A stretch of 64,000 bases of DNA from Marichromatium bheemlicum (GTDB taxonomy: Bacteria; Pseudomonadota; Gammaproteobacteria; Chromatiales; Chromatiaceae): contig NZ_JAAXKX010000005.1 of assembly GCF_012276755.1 (NCBI RefSeq), forward strand, positions 120,241 through 184,240, in the 5' to 3' direction. The notes beneath the pieces were generated by a model. It saw nothing but the letters and a program-made list of their open reading frames with translations. It made no database searches and was not told where the DNA came from. Made by a program: the position numbers and the translations under genes. This document shows positions 34,281-44,088 of the stretch, one piece after another. Numbering within the stretch: the stretch's first letter is position 1; each line of letters starts with the position of its first letter.

Positions 34281-34858
34281 TGTAGGTTGGGTTGCCAACG
34301 GCAACCCAACGCCGACCTCGATGCTTGGCGGCCGCGCCACGATGTTCGGGGGTTAACCGTCGCCGAATGCCGCAGCTTCGTCGATGGCATGGCGGGCGGA
34401 CGGTTAACCCGACCTACGAGACTGGCTCAGTCTGTAGGTTGGGTTGCCAGCGGCAACCCAACGCCGACCTCGACGCTTGGCGGCCGCGCCGCGATGTTGG
34501 GTTAACCGTCGCCGAACGTGGCAGTTTCGTCGATGGCATGGCGGGCGGACGGTTAACCCAACCTACGAGACTGTAGGTTGGGTTGCCAACGGCAACCCAA
34601 CGCCGACCTCGATGCTTGGTAGCCGCGCCGCGATGTTGGGTTAACCGTCGCCGAACGCCGCAGCTTCGTCGATGGCATGGCGGGCGGACGGTTAACCCAA
34701 CCTACGAGACTGTAGGTTGGGTTGCCAACGGCAACCCAACGCCGACCTCGACGCTTGGCGGCCGCGCCGCGATGTGGAGTTAACCGTCGCCGAACGTGGC
34801 AGTTTCGTCGATGGCATGGCGGGCGGACGGTTAACCCAACCGACGAGACTGGCTCAGA
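34281..34858 (+). repeat. Tandem array of four Family B elements (139-bp period)
   Basis: Units begin with TGTAGGTTGGGTTGCC at 34281, 34433, 34572 and 34711. The second and third are exactly 139 bp. The first and last carry a 13-bp insert or tail (GGCTCAGTCTG-like). Each unit has the GTTGGGTTGCCAACGGCAAC palindrome near its left end and the 15-bp arm pair GTTGGGTTAACCGTC/GACGGTTAACCCAAC in its right half, and closes with AACCCAACCTACGAGAC. Open frames running through the array are by-products of the period and not genes. The preceding stretch, 34081-34280, holds a Family A half-site (CGAACCGCAAAGACGCC at about 34246). Confidence 0.92.
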
Positions 34859-35230
34859 TCAGAAGAGCTTGGGCACCAGCAGCAACGCCCAGACCACCAC
34901 GCACAGGGCGATGCTGGAGAACACCGCCGCCGAGGCGATGTCCTTGGCGCGTCCCGAGAGTTCGTGGCGTTCCGTGCCGATACGGTCGACGTTGGCCTCG
35001 ATCGCCGAGTTGAGCAGCTCGACGATCGGCACCACCAGCAGGCTGGCGACGAGCAGCGCGCGCTCGACCGGGGTCTCGCCGAGCCACAGCCCGAGCGGGA
35101 CCAAGGGGATCAGCAACAGCAGCTCCTGGCGGAACGCCTCCTCCAGCTCGAAGCAGGCCCTGAAGCCCTTCATCGAATAACCGAAGGCGCGCACCACCCG
35201 GCGCCAGCCCTGGTTGCCGTTATTGGCCAT
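34859..35230 (-). CDS. dgkA: Diacylglycerol kinase
   Basis: Small trimeric inner-membrane kinase (123 aa) that recycles diacylglycerol to phosphatidic acid, for example after membrane-derived oligosaccharide synthesis. Three hydrophobic helices are visible ([47 protein letters not shown]). The family signature [15 protein letters not shown] followed by [12 protein letters not shown] carries the catalytic Glu and Asp. ATG 35230 overlaps the gcvPB stop by 11 bp, so dgkA is the terminal gene of the gcv operon. The frame's longer N-terminus (35287) is antisense-neighbour read-through. The stop adjoins the repeat array. Confidence 0.93.
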   Translation of the reverse strand: MANNGNQGWRRVVRAFGYSMKGFRACFELEEAFRQELLLLIPLVPLGLWLGETPVERALLVASLLVVPIVELLNSAIEANVDRIGTERHELSGRAKDIASAAVFSSIALCVVVWALLLVPKLF

Positions 35231-36695
35231 CGCCGTCCTCGTCGGCCTGCTGCGGGGTCCAGGCGAGATCGAGATGACGTGCCGCACGTACCTCGTCGAG
35301 ACGCCGCCGTGGCATGGTGTGGGGCGCGTCCTTGACCCGCTGCGGGTCCTCCTGGGCCTCGCGACGGATCGCGATCATCGCCTCGACGAAGCCGTCGAGC
35401 GATTCCTTGGTCTCGGTCTCGGTCGGTTCGATCAGCAGGCACTCGGGCACCAGCAGCGGGAAGTAGGTGGTCGGGGCGTGGAAGCCGTGGTCGAGCAGCC
35501 GCTTGGCGAAGTCCATGGCGGTGACGCCGTACTCCTTGGCCTCGTGCTTGAGGGTGATGATGAACTCATGGCTGGCGCGCCGCTGCGGATAGGCCAGCTC
35601 GAAGCCGGCTTGTTGCAACCGTGCCATCAGGTAGTTGGCGTTGAGGGTAGCGAAGTCGGCCGCCCGCGCCATGCCCTCGCGCCCGAGCATCCGCGCATAG
35701 ACATAGGCGCGCAGCAGGATGCCCATGTTGCCGCCGAAGGTGGTCATACGACCGATGGTCTCGGGGCGATCGGCCTCGGTCAGCCAGCGATAGCCCTCGC
35801 CCTCACGCTCGACCATGGGCACCGGCAGATAGGGCGCGACCCGCGCCGAGACGCCCACCGGACCGGCACCCGGACCACCGCCGCCGTGCGGGGTGGAGAA
35901 GGTCTTGTGCAGGTTCATGTGGATGACATCGAAGCCCATGTCGCCCGGACGCACCTTGCCGAGGATGGCGTTGAGGTTGGCGCCATCGTAGTAGAGCAGG
36001 CCGCCGGCGTCGTGGACGATGCCGGCGATCTCCTCGATGTTGCGGTCGAACACCCCGACGGTGCTCGGGTTGGTGAGCATGATGCCCGCCGTCTGCGGGC
36101 CCACCGCCGCCCTCAGCGCCTCGACGTCGACGTCGCCGTCGGGCCCGGTGGGGATCTCGCGCGCCTGGTAGCCGCACATCACCGCCGAGGCCGGGTTGGT
36201 GCCGTGGGCGGCGTCGGGGATCAGCATCTCGGTGCGGGCGTGGTCGCCGCGCGCGAGGTGATAGGCGCGGATCATTGCCACCCCGGTCAGCTCGCCCTGG
36301 GCGCCGGCAGCGGGCGCCAGCGACACCGCGCTCATCCCGGTCACCGCCTTGAGGATCTCCTGCAGGTCGTGGAGACAGGCCATCACCCCCTGGCCGTATT
36401 CGACCGGCGCCAGCGGGTGGCGCTCGGCGAAGCCGGGCAGTGCCGCCAGGCTGTTACACACCCGCGGGTTGTACTTCATGGTGCAGGAGCCGAGCGGGTA
36501 GAAGTGGGTGTCGATGGAGAAGTTCTGCTGCGACAGTCGGGTGTAGTGACGCACCACCTGCAGCTCGGAGACCTCGGGCAGCCGTGGGCGTTCGCGCCGG
36601 CGCAGTTGCGCCGGGATGCCGGTCGGCTCGGGGGCTTGGCTCGGGGCCAGGGCGCTGGCGCGGCGTCCGGGGCGGGATTGGTCGTGGATCAGCAT
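35220..36695 (-). CDS. gcvPB: Glycine dehydrogenase (decarboxylating) subunit 2
   Basis: C-terminal half of the two-subunit P-protein of the glycine cleavage system (491 aa), which carries the PLP cofactor. The cofactor-binding lysine is K264 in [18 protein letters not shown]. Other conserved blocks are [28 protein letters not shown] and [13 protein letters not shown]. The N-terminal 40 residues are basic and poorly conserved. It lies 105 bp after gcvPA and overlaps dgkA. With GcvPA it forms the heterotetramer that decarboxylates glycine and passes the aminomethyl group to GcvH. Confidence 0.95.
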   Translation of the reverse strand: MLIHDQSRPGRRASALAPSQAPEPTGIPAQLRRRERPRLPEVSELQVVRHYTRLSQQNFSIDTHFYPLGSCTMKYNPRVCNSLAALPGFAERHPLAPVEYGQGVMACLHDLQEILKAVTGMSAVSLAPAAGAQGELTGVAMIRAYHLARGDHARTEMLIPDAAHGTNPASAVMCGYQAREIPTGPDGDVDVEALRAAVGPQTAGIMLTNPSTVGVFDRNIEEIAGIVHDAGGLLYYDGANLNAILGKVRPGDMGFDVIHMNLHKTFSTPHGGGGPGAGPVGVSARVAPYLPVPMVEREGEGYRWLTEADRPETIGRMTTFGGNMGILLRAYVYARMLGREGMARAADFATLNANYLMARLQQAGFELAYPQRRASHEFIITLKHEAKEYGVTAMDFAKRLLDHGFHAPTTYFPLLVPECLLIEPTETETKESLDGFVEAMIAIRREAQEDPQRVKDAPHTMPRRRLDEVRAARHLDLAWTPQQADEDGDGQ

Positions 36696-36800
36696 GGCGA
36701 TAGGGTCCGTCGAGTGATGCGCCCGGCGCGGCCGGGCCGGTGTCTGTGGACATGCGTCGCCCGCTCGGTGGACGCCGCATGTGCTCCGGGTGGTGCCTGC

Positions 36801-38171
36801 TCAGGCAGCGTTGAGGATGGTGGCGAGCGCGGTGGCGTAGCGCTGCATCTCCTCCTCGGTGCGCTGCTCGGTGGCGCACACCAGCAGCATGTCATCGAGT
36901 TCGGGATAGTGCTCGCCGAGGGCGCAGCCGCCGAGCAGGTCGGCCTCGCTGGCCAGCCGCTCGAGCACCGTGTTCGGCGCTTGGGGGAGACGCAACGCCT
37001 GTTCGTGGAACACCGCGCCGCTGAACGCGCGCTCGACCCCGGGCAGGGCGCAGAGCTGGTCGCAGAGCCGTGCGGTATTGGCGTGACAGGTGCGCGCGAC
37101 CTGCTCCAGTCCCTCGGTCCCGAGCAGCGCCAGGTGGATGGTCGCGGCGGTCACCATCAGTCCCTGGTTGGTGCAGATGTTGGAGGTCGCCTTGCTGCGG
37201 CGGATGTGCTGTTCGCGCGCCTGCAGGGTGAGGGTGAAGCCGGGCTTGCCGTCGGCATCGAGGGTGCGCCCGACGATGCGCCCCGGCATCTGCCGCACCA
37301 GCGCCTGCTTGCTGCAGAGGAAGCCGGCGTAGGGCCCGCCCGAGGACAGCGGCATGCCGAACGGCTGGGCCTCGCCGCAGGCGATGTCGGCGCCGGCCGC
37401 GCCCCACTCGCCGGGGGGCGTGAGCAGTGCCAGCGCCAGTGGGTTGACCACCGCTACGGCCAGCGCACCCTGCTCGTGGGCCCAGTCGGTGAGGGCGTCG
37501 ACCGCCTCGAGCACGCCGAAGAAGTTGGGTTGGTTGATCACCACTGCCGCCAGGCCCTGGTCGCCGGCGAGCGCGGCGCAGCGCTCCACCGGGGTCTGGC
37601 CGCTGGCGGCGTCGAAGTCGACCTCGATCAGCTCCAACCCCTGGGGCTCGACGATGGTGCGTACGGTACGGCGATAGAACGGGTGCAGCGCACGCGGTAT
37701 CAGCACGCGCTTGGACTTGCAGCGGCGGTTGGCGCGTACCGCCATCAGCAGCGCCTCGGCCAGTGCCGTGGCGCCGTCGTAGAGCGAGGTGTTGGAGGCA
37801 TCCAGTGCGGTCAGCGCGGTCATCATCGACTGGAACTCGTAGAGCACCTGCAGCGTGCCCTGGCTGGCCTCGGCCTGGTAGGGGGTATAGGCGCTGTAGT
37901 ACTCGCCACGGGTGGCGATCTGCCACACCGCCGCCGGGATGTAGTGATCGTAGGCGCCGGCACCGATGAAGCAGCTCGGTTGCTCGTCGCCTTGCGCGCG
38001 CAGCCGCATCAGGCGGGTGATGGCCTGCTCCGAGAGGGCGGGCGGGATCTCGTCGCGCTCGCCGCTGCGCAGCGCGGCGGGGATCTCGTCGAACAGGGCC
38101 TCGATCGAGGGTGCCCCGATGGTCTGGAGCATCGCGGCGATGTCGTCGTCGGTGTGGGGGATGAAGGGCAT
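36801..38171 (-). CDS. gcvPA: Glycine dehydrogenase (decarboxylating) subunit 1
   Basis: N-terminal half of the split P-protein (456 aa). It shows [69 protein letters not shown] and [20 protein letters not shown]. The split PA/PB form is common in Gram-positives, thermophiles and several purple sulfur bacteria; E. coli has one fused protein. ATG 38171 fits the family; an upstream frame to 38351 lies in the spacer. It follows gcvH after 109 bp and precedes gcvPB. Confidence 0.95.
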   Translation of the reverse strand: MPFIPHTDDDIAAMLQTIGAPSIEALFDEIPAALRSGERDEIPPALSEQAITRLMRLRAQGDEQPSCFIGAGAYDHYIPAAVWQIATRGEYYSAYTPYQAEASQGTLQVLYEFQSMMTALTALDASNTSLYDGATALAEALLMAVRANRRCKSKRVLIPRALHPFYRRTVRTIVEPQGLELIEVDFDAASGQTPVERCAALAGDQGLAAVVINQPNFFGVLEAVDALTDWAHEQGALAVAVVNPLALALLTPPGEWGAAGADIACGEAQPFGMPLSSGGPYAGFLCSKQALVRQMPGRIVGRTLDADGKPGFTLTLQAREQHIRRSKATSNICTNQGLMVTAATIHLALLGTEGLEQVARTCHANTARLCDQLCALPGVERAFSGAVFHEQALRLPQAPNTVLERLASEADLLGGCALGEHYPELDDMLLVCATEQRTEEEMQRYATALATILNAA

Positions 38172-38280
38172 GATCAGGATTCCGGGGCCCGCGGCGCGGG
38201 CGCGTCTGCCGTTGTACGGGACCAGCGCGCGCCGCGCGCCGGAGGAGGGTGCCGGTCCCGGGCGGGACCGGCGGCTGGGC

Positions 38281-38673
38281 TCAGTCCTCTTGCTCGAGCA
38301 CCTTGGTGTAGGCCGCGGCGTCGAGCAGGGCGTCGAGTGCGCTGGCATCACTCGGCGCGAGACGGAAGATCCAACCCTCGGCGTGCGCGCTGGAGTTGAT
38401 CAGCTCGGGGGCGTCGCCGAGCGCCGCGTTGGCCTCGAGCACCTCGCCGGCGAGCGGGGCGTAGATGTCGGAGGCGGCCTTGACCGACTCGACCACGGCG
38501 CAGGCCTCGGCGGCGGCAACCTGGCGCCCGACCTCGGGGGCCTCGACGAAGACGATGTCGCCCAGCGCCTCCTGGGCGTGGTCGGTGATGCCGACGGTGA
38601 CGCTGCCGTCACCGTTGTCGCGCACCCACTCGTGGCTCTTGGTGTATTTCAGATCGGCGGGGATGTCGCTCAT
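38281..38673 (-). CDS. gcvH: Glycine cleavage system H protein
   Basis: Lipoyl carrier (130 aa) that shuttles the aminomethyl group from the P-protein to the T-protein. The lipoylation site is K65 in [12 protein letters not shown]. The flanking hammerhead fold includes [20 protein letters not shown] and [16 protein letters not shown] 38673 has a GGAG Shine-Dalgarno (AACGGAGAACC). It is the second gene of the riboswitch-controlled operon, 90 bp after gcvT. Confidence 0.96.
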   Translation of the reverse strand: MSDIPADLKYTKSHEWVRDNGDGSVTVGITDHAQEALGDIVFVEAPEVGRQVAAAEACAVVESVKAASDIYAPLAGEVLEANAALGDAPELINSSAHAEGWIFRLAPSDASALDALLDAAAYTKVLEQED

Positions 38674-38763
38674 TGGGGGTTCTCCGTTGCGGTCTGCGCG
38701 CAGACGCTCGATGTCATGGCCGCCACGGTGATCCGTGGCGGTTTCGGGTTCGATTCGGGGGGC

Positions 38764-39858
38764 TCAGGCGAGTTCGATCAGCGCCTTGCCGTGGCGTGCG
38801 AAGGGGGGCTTGACCACCCGCGCGGGGACGGCCTTGTCGCGGATCAGTACCGTGCAGTGTTCACCGATCGTCGGGGCGACGCGGGCCAGCGCGATCGAGC
38901 CGCCGAGGGTAGGGGCGAAGCCGCCGGAGGTGACCTCGCCGGCGACCTCGCCGTCGATCAATACCGGCTGGTGGCCGCGCAGCACGCCGCGTCCCTCCAG
39001 CACCAGGCCGACGAAGCGGCGCAGCCCGCCGCGTTCACGCTGTGCCGTGAGTGCGGCGCGACCGATGAAGTCGCGCTCGGCCGGTTCCCAGGCGACGGTC
39101 CAGCCGAGCCCGGCCTCGAGCGGGCCGGTCTCCTCGTCCATGTCCTGGCCGTAGAGGTTCATCCCGGCCTCGAGGCGCAGGGTGTCGCGCGCGCCCAGGC
39201 CGCAGGGTTGCACCCCGGCCTGCTCCAGCGCCTGCCACAGCGTCGGGGCCTCGACGGCCGGGAGCATGATCTCGAAGCCGTCCTCGCCGGTGTAGCCGGT
39301 GCGCCCGACGAACCAGTCGTCGTGCTCGGTGGCGAAGAAGGGGGCGAGCCCCCCAGCCCGTTCGGCCAGCGGCGCGGCGAGCAGCGGGAGGGTCTGGGCG
39401 CGGGCCTCGGGGCCCTGCACGGCGATCATCGCCAGGTCCTCGCGCGGTTGGATGTCGACCGCGAAGCCGGCGCGTTGCTGCGCCATCCAGTCGAGGTCCT
39501 TGGCGGCGGTGGCGGCATTGACCACCAGGCGATAGTGCTCGGGGCCGCGCAGATAGACGATGAGGTCGTCGATCACCCCGCCCTCGGGGTTGAGCATGCA
39601 GCTATAGAGCGCCTTGCCGGGCTGGGTAAGGCGGGCGACGTCGTTGGCGAGCAGGTGACGGAGGAAATCGCTCGCCTGCGCGCCCTGGACATCGACCGGA
39701 CGCATGTGGGAGACGTCGAACATGCCCGCGGCGCGGCGCACCACATGGTGCTCCTCGAGCTGCGAGCCATAGTGCAGCGGCATGTCCCAGCCGCCGAAGG
39801 GAACGATACGCGCGCCCAGACGCACGTGCTCTGCAAACAGGGGGGTACGTGATCCCAT
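38764..39858 (-). CDS. gcvT: Glycine cleavage system T protein (aminomethyltransferase)
   Basis: Tetrahydrofolate-dependent aminomethyltransferase (364 aa) that releases ammonia and forms methylene-THF from GcvH-bound intermediate. It shows [50 protein letters not shown] and [17 protein letters not shown], with the folate-binding and catalytic Asp near the DVSHM block. ATG 39858 is preceded by CGGAGAG at Shine-Dalgarno distance; longer upstream frames run through the riboswitch. It is the first gene of gcvT-gcvH-gcvPA-gcvPB-dgkA and is expected to be switched on by glycine. Confidence 0.95.
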   Translation of the reverse strand: MGSRTPLFAEHVRLGARIVPFGGWDMPLHYGSQLEEHHVVRRAAGMFDVSHMRPVDVQGAQASDFLRHLLANDVARLTQPGKALYSCMLNPEGGVIDDLIVYLRGPEHYRLVVNAATAAKDLDWMAQQRAGFAVDIQPREDLAMIAVQGPEARAQTLPLLAAPLAERAGGLAPFFATEHDDWFVGRTGYTGEDGFEIMLPAVEAPTLWQALEQAGVQPCGLGARDTLRLEAGMNLYGQDMDEETGPLEAGLGWTVAWEPAERDFIGRAALTAQRERGGLRRFVGLVLEGRGVLRGHQPVLIDGEVAGEVTSGGFAPTLGGSIALARVAPTIGEHCTVLIRDKAVPARVVKPPFARHGKALIELA

Positions 39859-39906
39859 CCGACTCTCCGCTAGGCTGATTGGGCCGCCGTATGGGCGACC
39901 ACGAAA

Positions 39907-39940
39907 CGATGCCGCCGGTCGTTGCGACCGTGCGGCATCG
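39907..39940 (-). promoter_or_regulatory. Expression-platform hairpin between glycine riboswitch and gcvT
   Basis: CGATGCCG (39907-39914) and CGGCATCG (39933-39940) pair, with further pairing between CCGGTCG and CGACCG inside. On the minus strand it directly follows the second aptamer and is followed by a short TTTCG. It could be a weak terminator or an alternative structure for the switch. Confidence 0.55.
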
Positions 39941-40130
39941 CCCCTCTGTCTCAGACCTGAGAGTTTGCTGACGGTAACCGGGTGGTTGCGCCGCCGCTGC
40001 CCCGTCGGTGGGCCGCGCTGGTGGCGGCCGCTCTCCAGAGTCGGTCCTCGTTCCCGCAGTCCTTTTGCCTGAGCGATTCCGGGCGATGTTGCGCCTTCGG
40101 CGCCGGCGAAGCTGCCGGTCTCTCCCGCGG
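39941..40130 (-). promoter_or_regulatory. Tandem glycine riboswitch
   Basis: The minus strand upstream of gcvT carries the conserved glycine-aptamer signatures twice. Aptamer 1 (about 40035-40130) begins CGCGGGAGAGACCGGCAGC and includes GCTCAGGCAAAAGGACTG and the closing CTCTGGAGAG. Aptamer 2 (about 39941-40030) includes CCCACCGACGGGGCAGC, AAACTCTCAGGTCTGAGAC and closes AGAGGGG. The two are joined by a very short linker, as in the classic tandem gcv riboswitch. It should activate gcv expression when glycine is abundant. Confidence 0.93.
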
Positions 40131-40216
40131 GACATGACACGAGCGGCCACTATAAGCGTGTACCCAGCCGATTTCCACCCCCGCGCGCGGGCATGCGCTC
40201 GCGCGCGTCGAACGGC

Positions 40217-40759
40217 TCAAGCCCGTTGCTTGTCGCGTCCGGTGGGGTTGCGCCGGAAGGCGGTGGCGCCGCACTCGGCGCAGGGCGGGATGCGCCCGGC
40301 CTTGACGAAGTGGGTCTCGGCGCCGCACTTGTCGCACACCAGGGTGCCGGGGCCGGTGATCTCGCCGGCCTGATAGAGGCTCATCCGTCGTGCCGTCTCG
40401 GCGATCTGGGCGAGCTGCAGCCGGGTCTGGTCGGCGACCTGGGTGAAGGCCTCGAACAGTCGCTGCTCCATCAATTCGAGGTCGAAGCGCCACCAGTCAC
40501 GGATGTCCTGGCCGGTCTCGGCGACGAAGCCGGCGGCCTCTTCGAGATCTCGCCGGATGTAGTCGGCGACACGCTGTGCCTCCTCGCGGCTGAGTTCACC
40601 GAGTTCGACGAGATTGTCGCGGGTCTTGTCGAGCACCTCGCGCAATCTCGGCGCCGTCTCGTTCTGCGCCTGCTCGATCGCCTCGTGCGCGTCCTCGAGC
40701 ATGCGTTCGTAGGCGCGTACCAGCCGGTCGTCCTTCGGGGTCTTGTCTTGATCGCTCAT
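40217..40759 (-). CDS. DUF1451 (YbeL-like) zinc-ribbon protein
   Basis: A 180-residue cytoplasmic protein. The N-terminal two-thirds is a long charged helical/coiled-coil region (RLVRAYERMLEDAHEAIEQA, REVLDKTRDNLVELGELSRE). The C-terminus is a zinc ribbon: CDKCG about 20 residues before CAECG, ending FRRNPTGRDKQRA. This matches the YbeL/DUF1451 family, whose function is unknown; E. coli ybeL sits near leuS, as here. ATG 40759 has GGAGAG upstream. It is divergent from leuS across a repeat-containing gap and lies upstream of the riboswitch on the same strand. Confidence 0.87.
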   Translation of the reverse strand: MSDQDKTPKDDRLVRAYERMLEDAHEAIEQAQNETAPRLREVLDKTRDNLVELGELSREEAQRVADYIRRDLEEAAGFVAETGQDIRDWWRFDLELMEQRLFEAFTQVADQTRLQLAQIAETARRMSLYQAGEITGPGTLVCDKCGAETHFVKAGRIPPCAECGATAFRRNPTGRDKQRA

Positions 40760-41159
40760 GATCTGTCTCTCCAGTGGTCCATCGGACCATCTTGGGCCGG
40801 CATCGGCCCGGGGCGAAGACAGCGGGCATCGGCCGATACCCGGTGTTGGATCGCGTCGACTCCAGCATAGCAAAAGGGTGCTAGCGGGACTCGGCGGGCG
40901 GGATCTTGAACCGCCAAGACACCGGGGTCTTGAACCGCAAAGACACAAAGAATACAAAGGATTTTGAAGGCAATCGCTGCGTTTAGGGTCTTCCAGGCCG
41001 CACTGCCGAAGCGTGGCCTGGCGGTTGCCGATACGGCCATCCTGCGCGGTGGTTCGTGCCCGCATGATCTCCGTTGGGCAAAGGGGACGATGTGGCTGCT
41101 GGCTGATGAAGGCTTTTCCCCTTCGTGTGCTTGGTGTCTTTGTGAGGTTCAATGAGGAT
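40760..41159. other. Intergenic region upstream of leuS with Family A half-sites
   Basis: No gene is visible. Inverted and direct Family A half-sites occur (TTGAACCGCCAAGACACC at about 40908, TTGAACCGCAAAGACACAAA at about 40930, CTTTGTGAGGTTCAA at about 41138). The first 100 bp probably include the promoter of the YbeL-like gene. Confidence 0.6.
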
Positions 41160-41330
41160 GGAGCCGCAAAGACCCAAAGGACGCGAAGGGAGCGACAGCC
41201 TTCTGCAAACAGCCTTCAGTATCGGTGTGCGGTCAACCGCGACGCGACGAGACAAGCCAGCCCCCTCACTGGAGGCTGGCAGCTGGAAGCCTTTCTTCAT
41301 CTTCGCGCTCTTGGCGCCTTTGCGGTTCAA
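41160..41330. repeat. Family A MITE-like element upstream of leuS
   Basis: The left end reads AGCCGCAAAGACCCAAAGGA then CGCGAAG. The right end reads CTTCGCGCTCTTGGCGCC then TTTGCGGTTCAA (to 41330). About 170 bp in total, with the internal motif GACGCGACGAGACAA shared with the copies at 7105-7271 (GCGCGACGAGACAA) and, inverted, at 3954-4129. A further half-site (GTCTTTGCGGTTCAA) follows at about 41340-41354. Confidence 0.7.
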
Positions 41331-41467
41331 GACCCCGGTGTCTTTGCGGTTCAATCTCTCGATCGCCGGCCACCGACGGCTGCCTCCCCCCCGGTCGCCG
41401 TGCATCGTCGAGCTGGGTTATGCTTTCGTCATCATTCCAACCCCAGTTGTCACAAGACCGAAGACCC

Positions 41468-44020
41468 ATGCAGACCGATTACGATCCGTGCGCCGTCGAG
41501 GCCGCGGCCCAACGCTATTGGGAAGAGCACCAGTCCTTCAAGGCCGTCGAGGACACCTCGCGCGAGAAGTTCTACTGCCTGTCCATGTTCCCCTATCCCT
41601 CGGGGCGGCTGCACATGGGGCATGTGCGCAACTACACCATCGGCGACGTGATCGCGCGCTATCAGCGCATGCTTGGCAAGAACGTGCTCCAGCCGATGGG
41701 CTGGGACGCCTTCGGCCTGCCGGCGGAGAACGCCGCGATCACCCACGGCATCCCGCCGTCGCAGTGGACGCGCTCGAACATCGCCTACATGAAGGACCAG
41801 CTCAAGAAGCTCGGTTTCGGCTACGACTGGGACCGTGAGCTGGCCACCTGCGACCCCGACTACTACCGCTGGGAGCAGTGGCTGTTCACCCGGCTGATGG
41901 AGAAGGGCCTGGCCTATCGCGCCAAGGCGATGGTCAACTGGGACCCGATCGACCAGACCGTGCTCGCCAACGAACAGGTCATCGACGGGCGTGGTTGGCG
42001 CTCCGGCGCGCCGATCGAGAAGCGCGAGATCACCCAGTGGTGCGTGCGCATCACCGACTATGCCCAGGAGCTGCTCGACGCGCTCGACGGGCTCGACGGC
42101 TGGCCGGAGCGGGTGCGCACCATGCAGCGCAACTGGATCGGCCGCTCCGAGGGCGTGCACATGACCTTCGGTGTGGCCGACAGCGACGAGACGCTGGGCA
42201 TCTACACCACCCGCCCCGACACCGTGATGGGCGTGACCTATGTCGCCGTCGCCGCCGAGCACCCGCTGGCGCGGCGTGCTGCCGAGACCGATCCGGCGCT
42301 CGCCGCCTTCATCGAGGAGTGCCGCCAGGGCGGGATCTCCGAGGCCGAGATCGAGACCATGGAGAAGAAGGGTCACCCGCTCGGCATCGACGCCATCCAT
42401 CCGATCACCGGCGAGCCGGTGCCGATCTATGCCGCCAACTTCGTGCTCATCGGCTACGGCACCGGCGCGGTGATGGCCGTCCCCGCGCACGACCAGCGCG
42501 ACTGGGAGTTCGCCGAGCGCTACGGCATCGCCAAGCGCGCGGTGATCCGCCCGGCCGATGCCGAGGGCTGCGACATCAGCGCCGCGGCCTTCACCGACAA
42601 GGGCGTGCTGTTCAACTCCGGCGAGTTCGACGGTCTGACCTCCGAGCAGGCCTTCGACGCCATCGCCACCTGGCTCAGCGAGCAGGGCAAGGGCGAGCGC
42701 ACCGTCAACTTCCGCCTGCGCGACTGGGGCGTATCGCGCCAGCGCTACTGGGGCTGTCCGCTGCCGGTGGTCAATACCGCCGACGGCGAGGCGCGCGCCG
42801 AGACCGAGCTGCCGGTGCGTCTGCCCGAGGACGTGGTGGTCGACGGCTCCGGCTCCCCGCTCAAGCGCATGCCCGAGTTCTCCGAGCTGGGCAACGGCGA
42901 GACCCGCGAGACCGACACCTTCGACACCTTCTTCGAGTCGAGCTGGTACTACGCCCGTTACTGCTCGCCGGACTGCGATACCGCCATGCTCGACGAGCGC
43001 GCCAAGTACTGGCTGCCGGTCGATCAGTACATCGGCGGCATCGAGCACGCGGTGCTGCACCTGCTCTACGCCCGCTTCTTCCACAAGCTGATGCGCGACG
43101 AGGGCCTGGTCGACTGCGACGAGCCCTTCACCAAGCTGCTCACCCAGGGCATGGTGGTGGCCGAGACCTGGTATCGCGAGGACGCCGACGGGCGCAAGCA
43201 GTGGTTCAACCCGACCGAGGTCGAACCGGTGCGCGACGACAAGGGCCGGGTGGTCTCGGCGGTGCTCAAGGCCGACGGCGAGCCGGTGACCTATGGCGGC
43301 ATCGAGAAGATGTCGAAGTCGAAGAACAATGGTGTCGACCCGCAGGCGCTCACCGAGCGCTACGGCGCCGACACCGTGCGCCTCTACACCATGTTCACCT
43401 CGCCGCCGGACCAGTCGCTGGAGTGGAACGACGAGGGCGTCGAGGGCGCCTTCCGCTTCATCAAGCGGCTGTGGGCGCTGGCCACCGCTGAGGCCGAGGC
43501 GATCCGCGCCGGTGCCGCCCCGGCCGACCTCGACGAGGCGGCCAAGGCCGCGCGCCTGGAGATCCACGGCGCGCTCAAGAAGGCCCTGTTCGACTACCAG
43601 CGCAACCAGTTCAACACCGTGGTGTCGGGCTGCATGAGCATGGTCAACACCCTCTACCGGCTGGAGTCGGCGGCGCGCGCGCAGGTGCTGCGCGAAGGCG
43701 TGAGCATCGTGCTGCGACTGCTCGGTCCGATCGCGCCGCACGTCACCCACCACCTGTGGCGTGAGCTGGAGCTGGGCGAGGACATCCTCTCGGCGCCCTG
43801 GCCGGAGGTCGACGAGTCGGCGCTGGTGCAGGACAGCATCGAGTACGTGGTGCAGGTCAACGGCAAGGTCCGCGCCAAGATCAAGGTCGCGGCCGATGCC
43901 GACAAGGCGGCGATCGAGGCCGCGGCGCTGGCCGACGAACACGCGCGCAAGTTCATCGGCGAGAAGGCCGTGCGCAAGGTGATCGTGGTGCCGAAGAAAC
44001 TGGTCAACATCGTCGCCTGA
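41468..44020 (+). CDS. leuS: Leucyl-tRNA synthetase
   Basis: Class I aminoacyl-tRNA synthetase (850 aa) charging tRNA-Leu with leucine. It shows the HIGH-type motif HMGH at residues 49-52 ([15 protein letters not shown]), the editing CP1 domain ([33 protein letters not shown] with the editing Asp), and KMSKS at 614-618 followed by KNNGVDP. The C-terminal domain ends [18 protein letters not shown] 41468 begins [20 protein letters not shown], the normal family start. It is the first gene of the leuS-lptE-holA-proA-(GT)-nadD-rsfS cluster. Confidence 0.97.
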   Translation: MQTDYDPCAVEAAAQRYWEEHQSFKAVEDTSREKFYCLSMFPYPSGRLHMGHVRNYTIGDVIARYQRMLGKNVLQPMGWDAFGLPAENAAITHGIPPSQWTRSNIAYMKDQLKKLGFGYDWDRELATCDPDYYRWEQWLFTRLMEKGLAYRAKAMVNWDPIDQTVLANEQVIDGRGWRSGAPIEKREITQWCVRITDYAQELLDALDGLDGWPERVRTMQRNWIGRSEGVHMTFGVADSDETLGIYTTRPDTVMGVTYVAVAAEHPLARRAAETDPALAAFIEECRQGGISEAEIETMEKKGHPLGIDAIHPITGEPVPIYAANFVLIGYGTGAVMAVPAHDQRDWEFAERYGIAKRAVIRPADAEGCDISAAAFTDKGVLFNSGEFDGLTSEQAFDAIATWLSEQGKGERTVNFRLRDWGVSRQRYWGCPLPVVNTADGEARAETELPVRLPEDVVVDGSGSPLKRMPEFSELGNGETRETDTFDTFFESSWYYARYCSPDCDTAMLDERAKYWLPVDQYIGGIEHAVLHLLYARFFHKLMRDEGLVDCDEPFTKLLTQGMVVAETWYREDADGRKQWFNPTEVEPVRDDKGRVVSAVLKADGEPVTYGGIEKMSKSKNNGVDPQALTERYGADTVRLYTMFTSPPDQSLEWNDEGVEGAFRFIKRLWALATAEAEAIRAGAAPADLDEAAKAARLEIHGALKKALFDYQRNQFNTVVSGCMSMVNTLYRLESAARAQVLREGVSIVLRLLGPIAPHVTHHLWRELELGEDILSAPWPEVDESALVQDSIEYVVQVNGKVRAKIKVAADADKAAIEAAALADEHARKFIGEKAVRKVIVVPKKLVNIVA

Positions 44021-44030
44021 GCCGTGGTCA

Positions 44031-44057
44031 CGACCGTGACGCAGCGCGTCACGGTCG
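44031..44057. other. Perfect hairpin between leuS and lptE
   Basis: CGACCGTGACGC (44031-44042) and GCGTCACGGTCG (44046-44057) are exact inverted copies with a 3-base loop AGC. It lies 10 bp after the leuS stop and 31 bp before the lptE start. There is no T-run, so it may act as an RNA processing or stability element, or a weak attenuator, rather than a true terminator. Confidence 0.8.
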
Positions 44058-44088
44058 CGTGCGGTGCACGAGAGGGAGTGAGGAACGC

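Noticed and set aside
34230..34783. Short proteins encoded in the Family B array
   Set aside because: The frames repeat with the DNA period, start inside repeat units and resemble no protein.
34281..34858. Possible CRISPR array
   Set aside because: The repeats are contiguous 139-bp units without unique spacers, are internally palindromic and have no cas genes nearby.
35214..38399. 1061-codon plus-strand frame across gcvPB and gcvPA
   Set aside because: Antisense to two clear enzymes, with low-complexity Gly/His/Val/Ala composition and no motif. Long open shadows are expected at this GC content.
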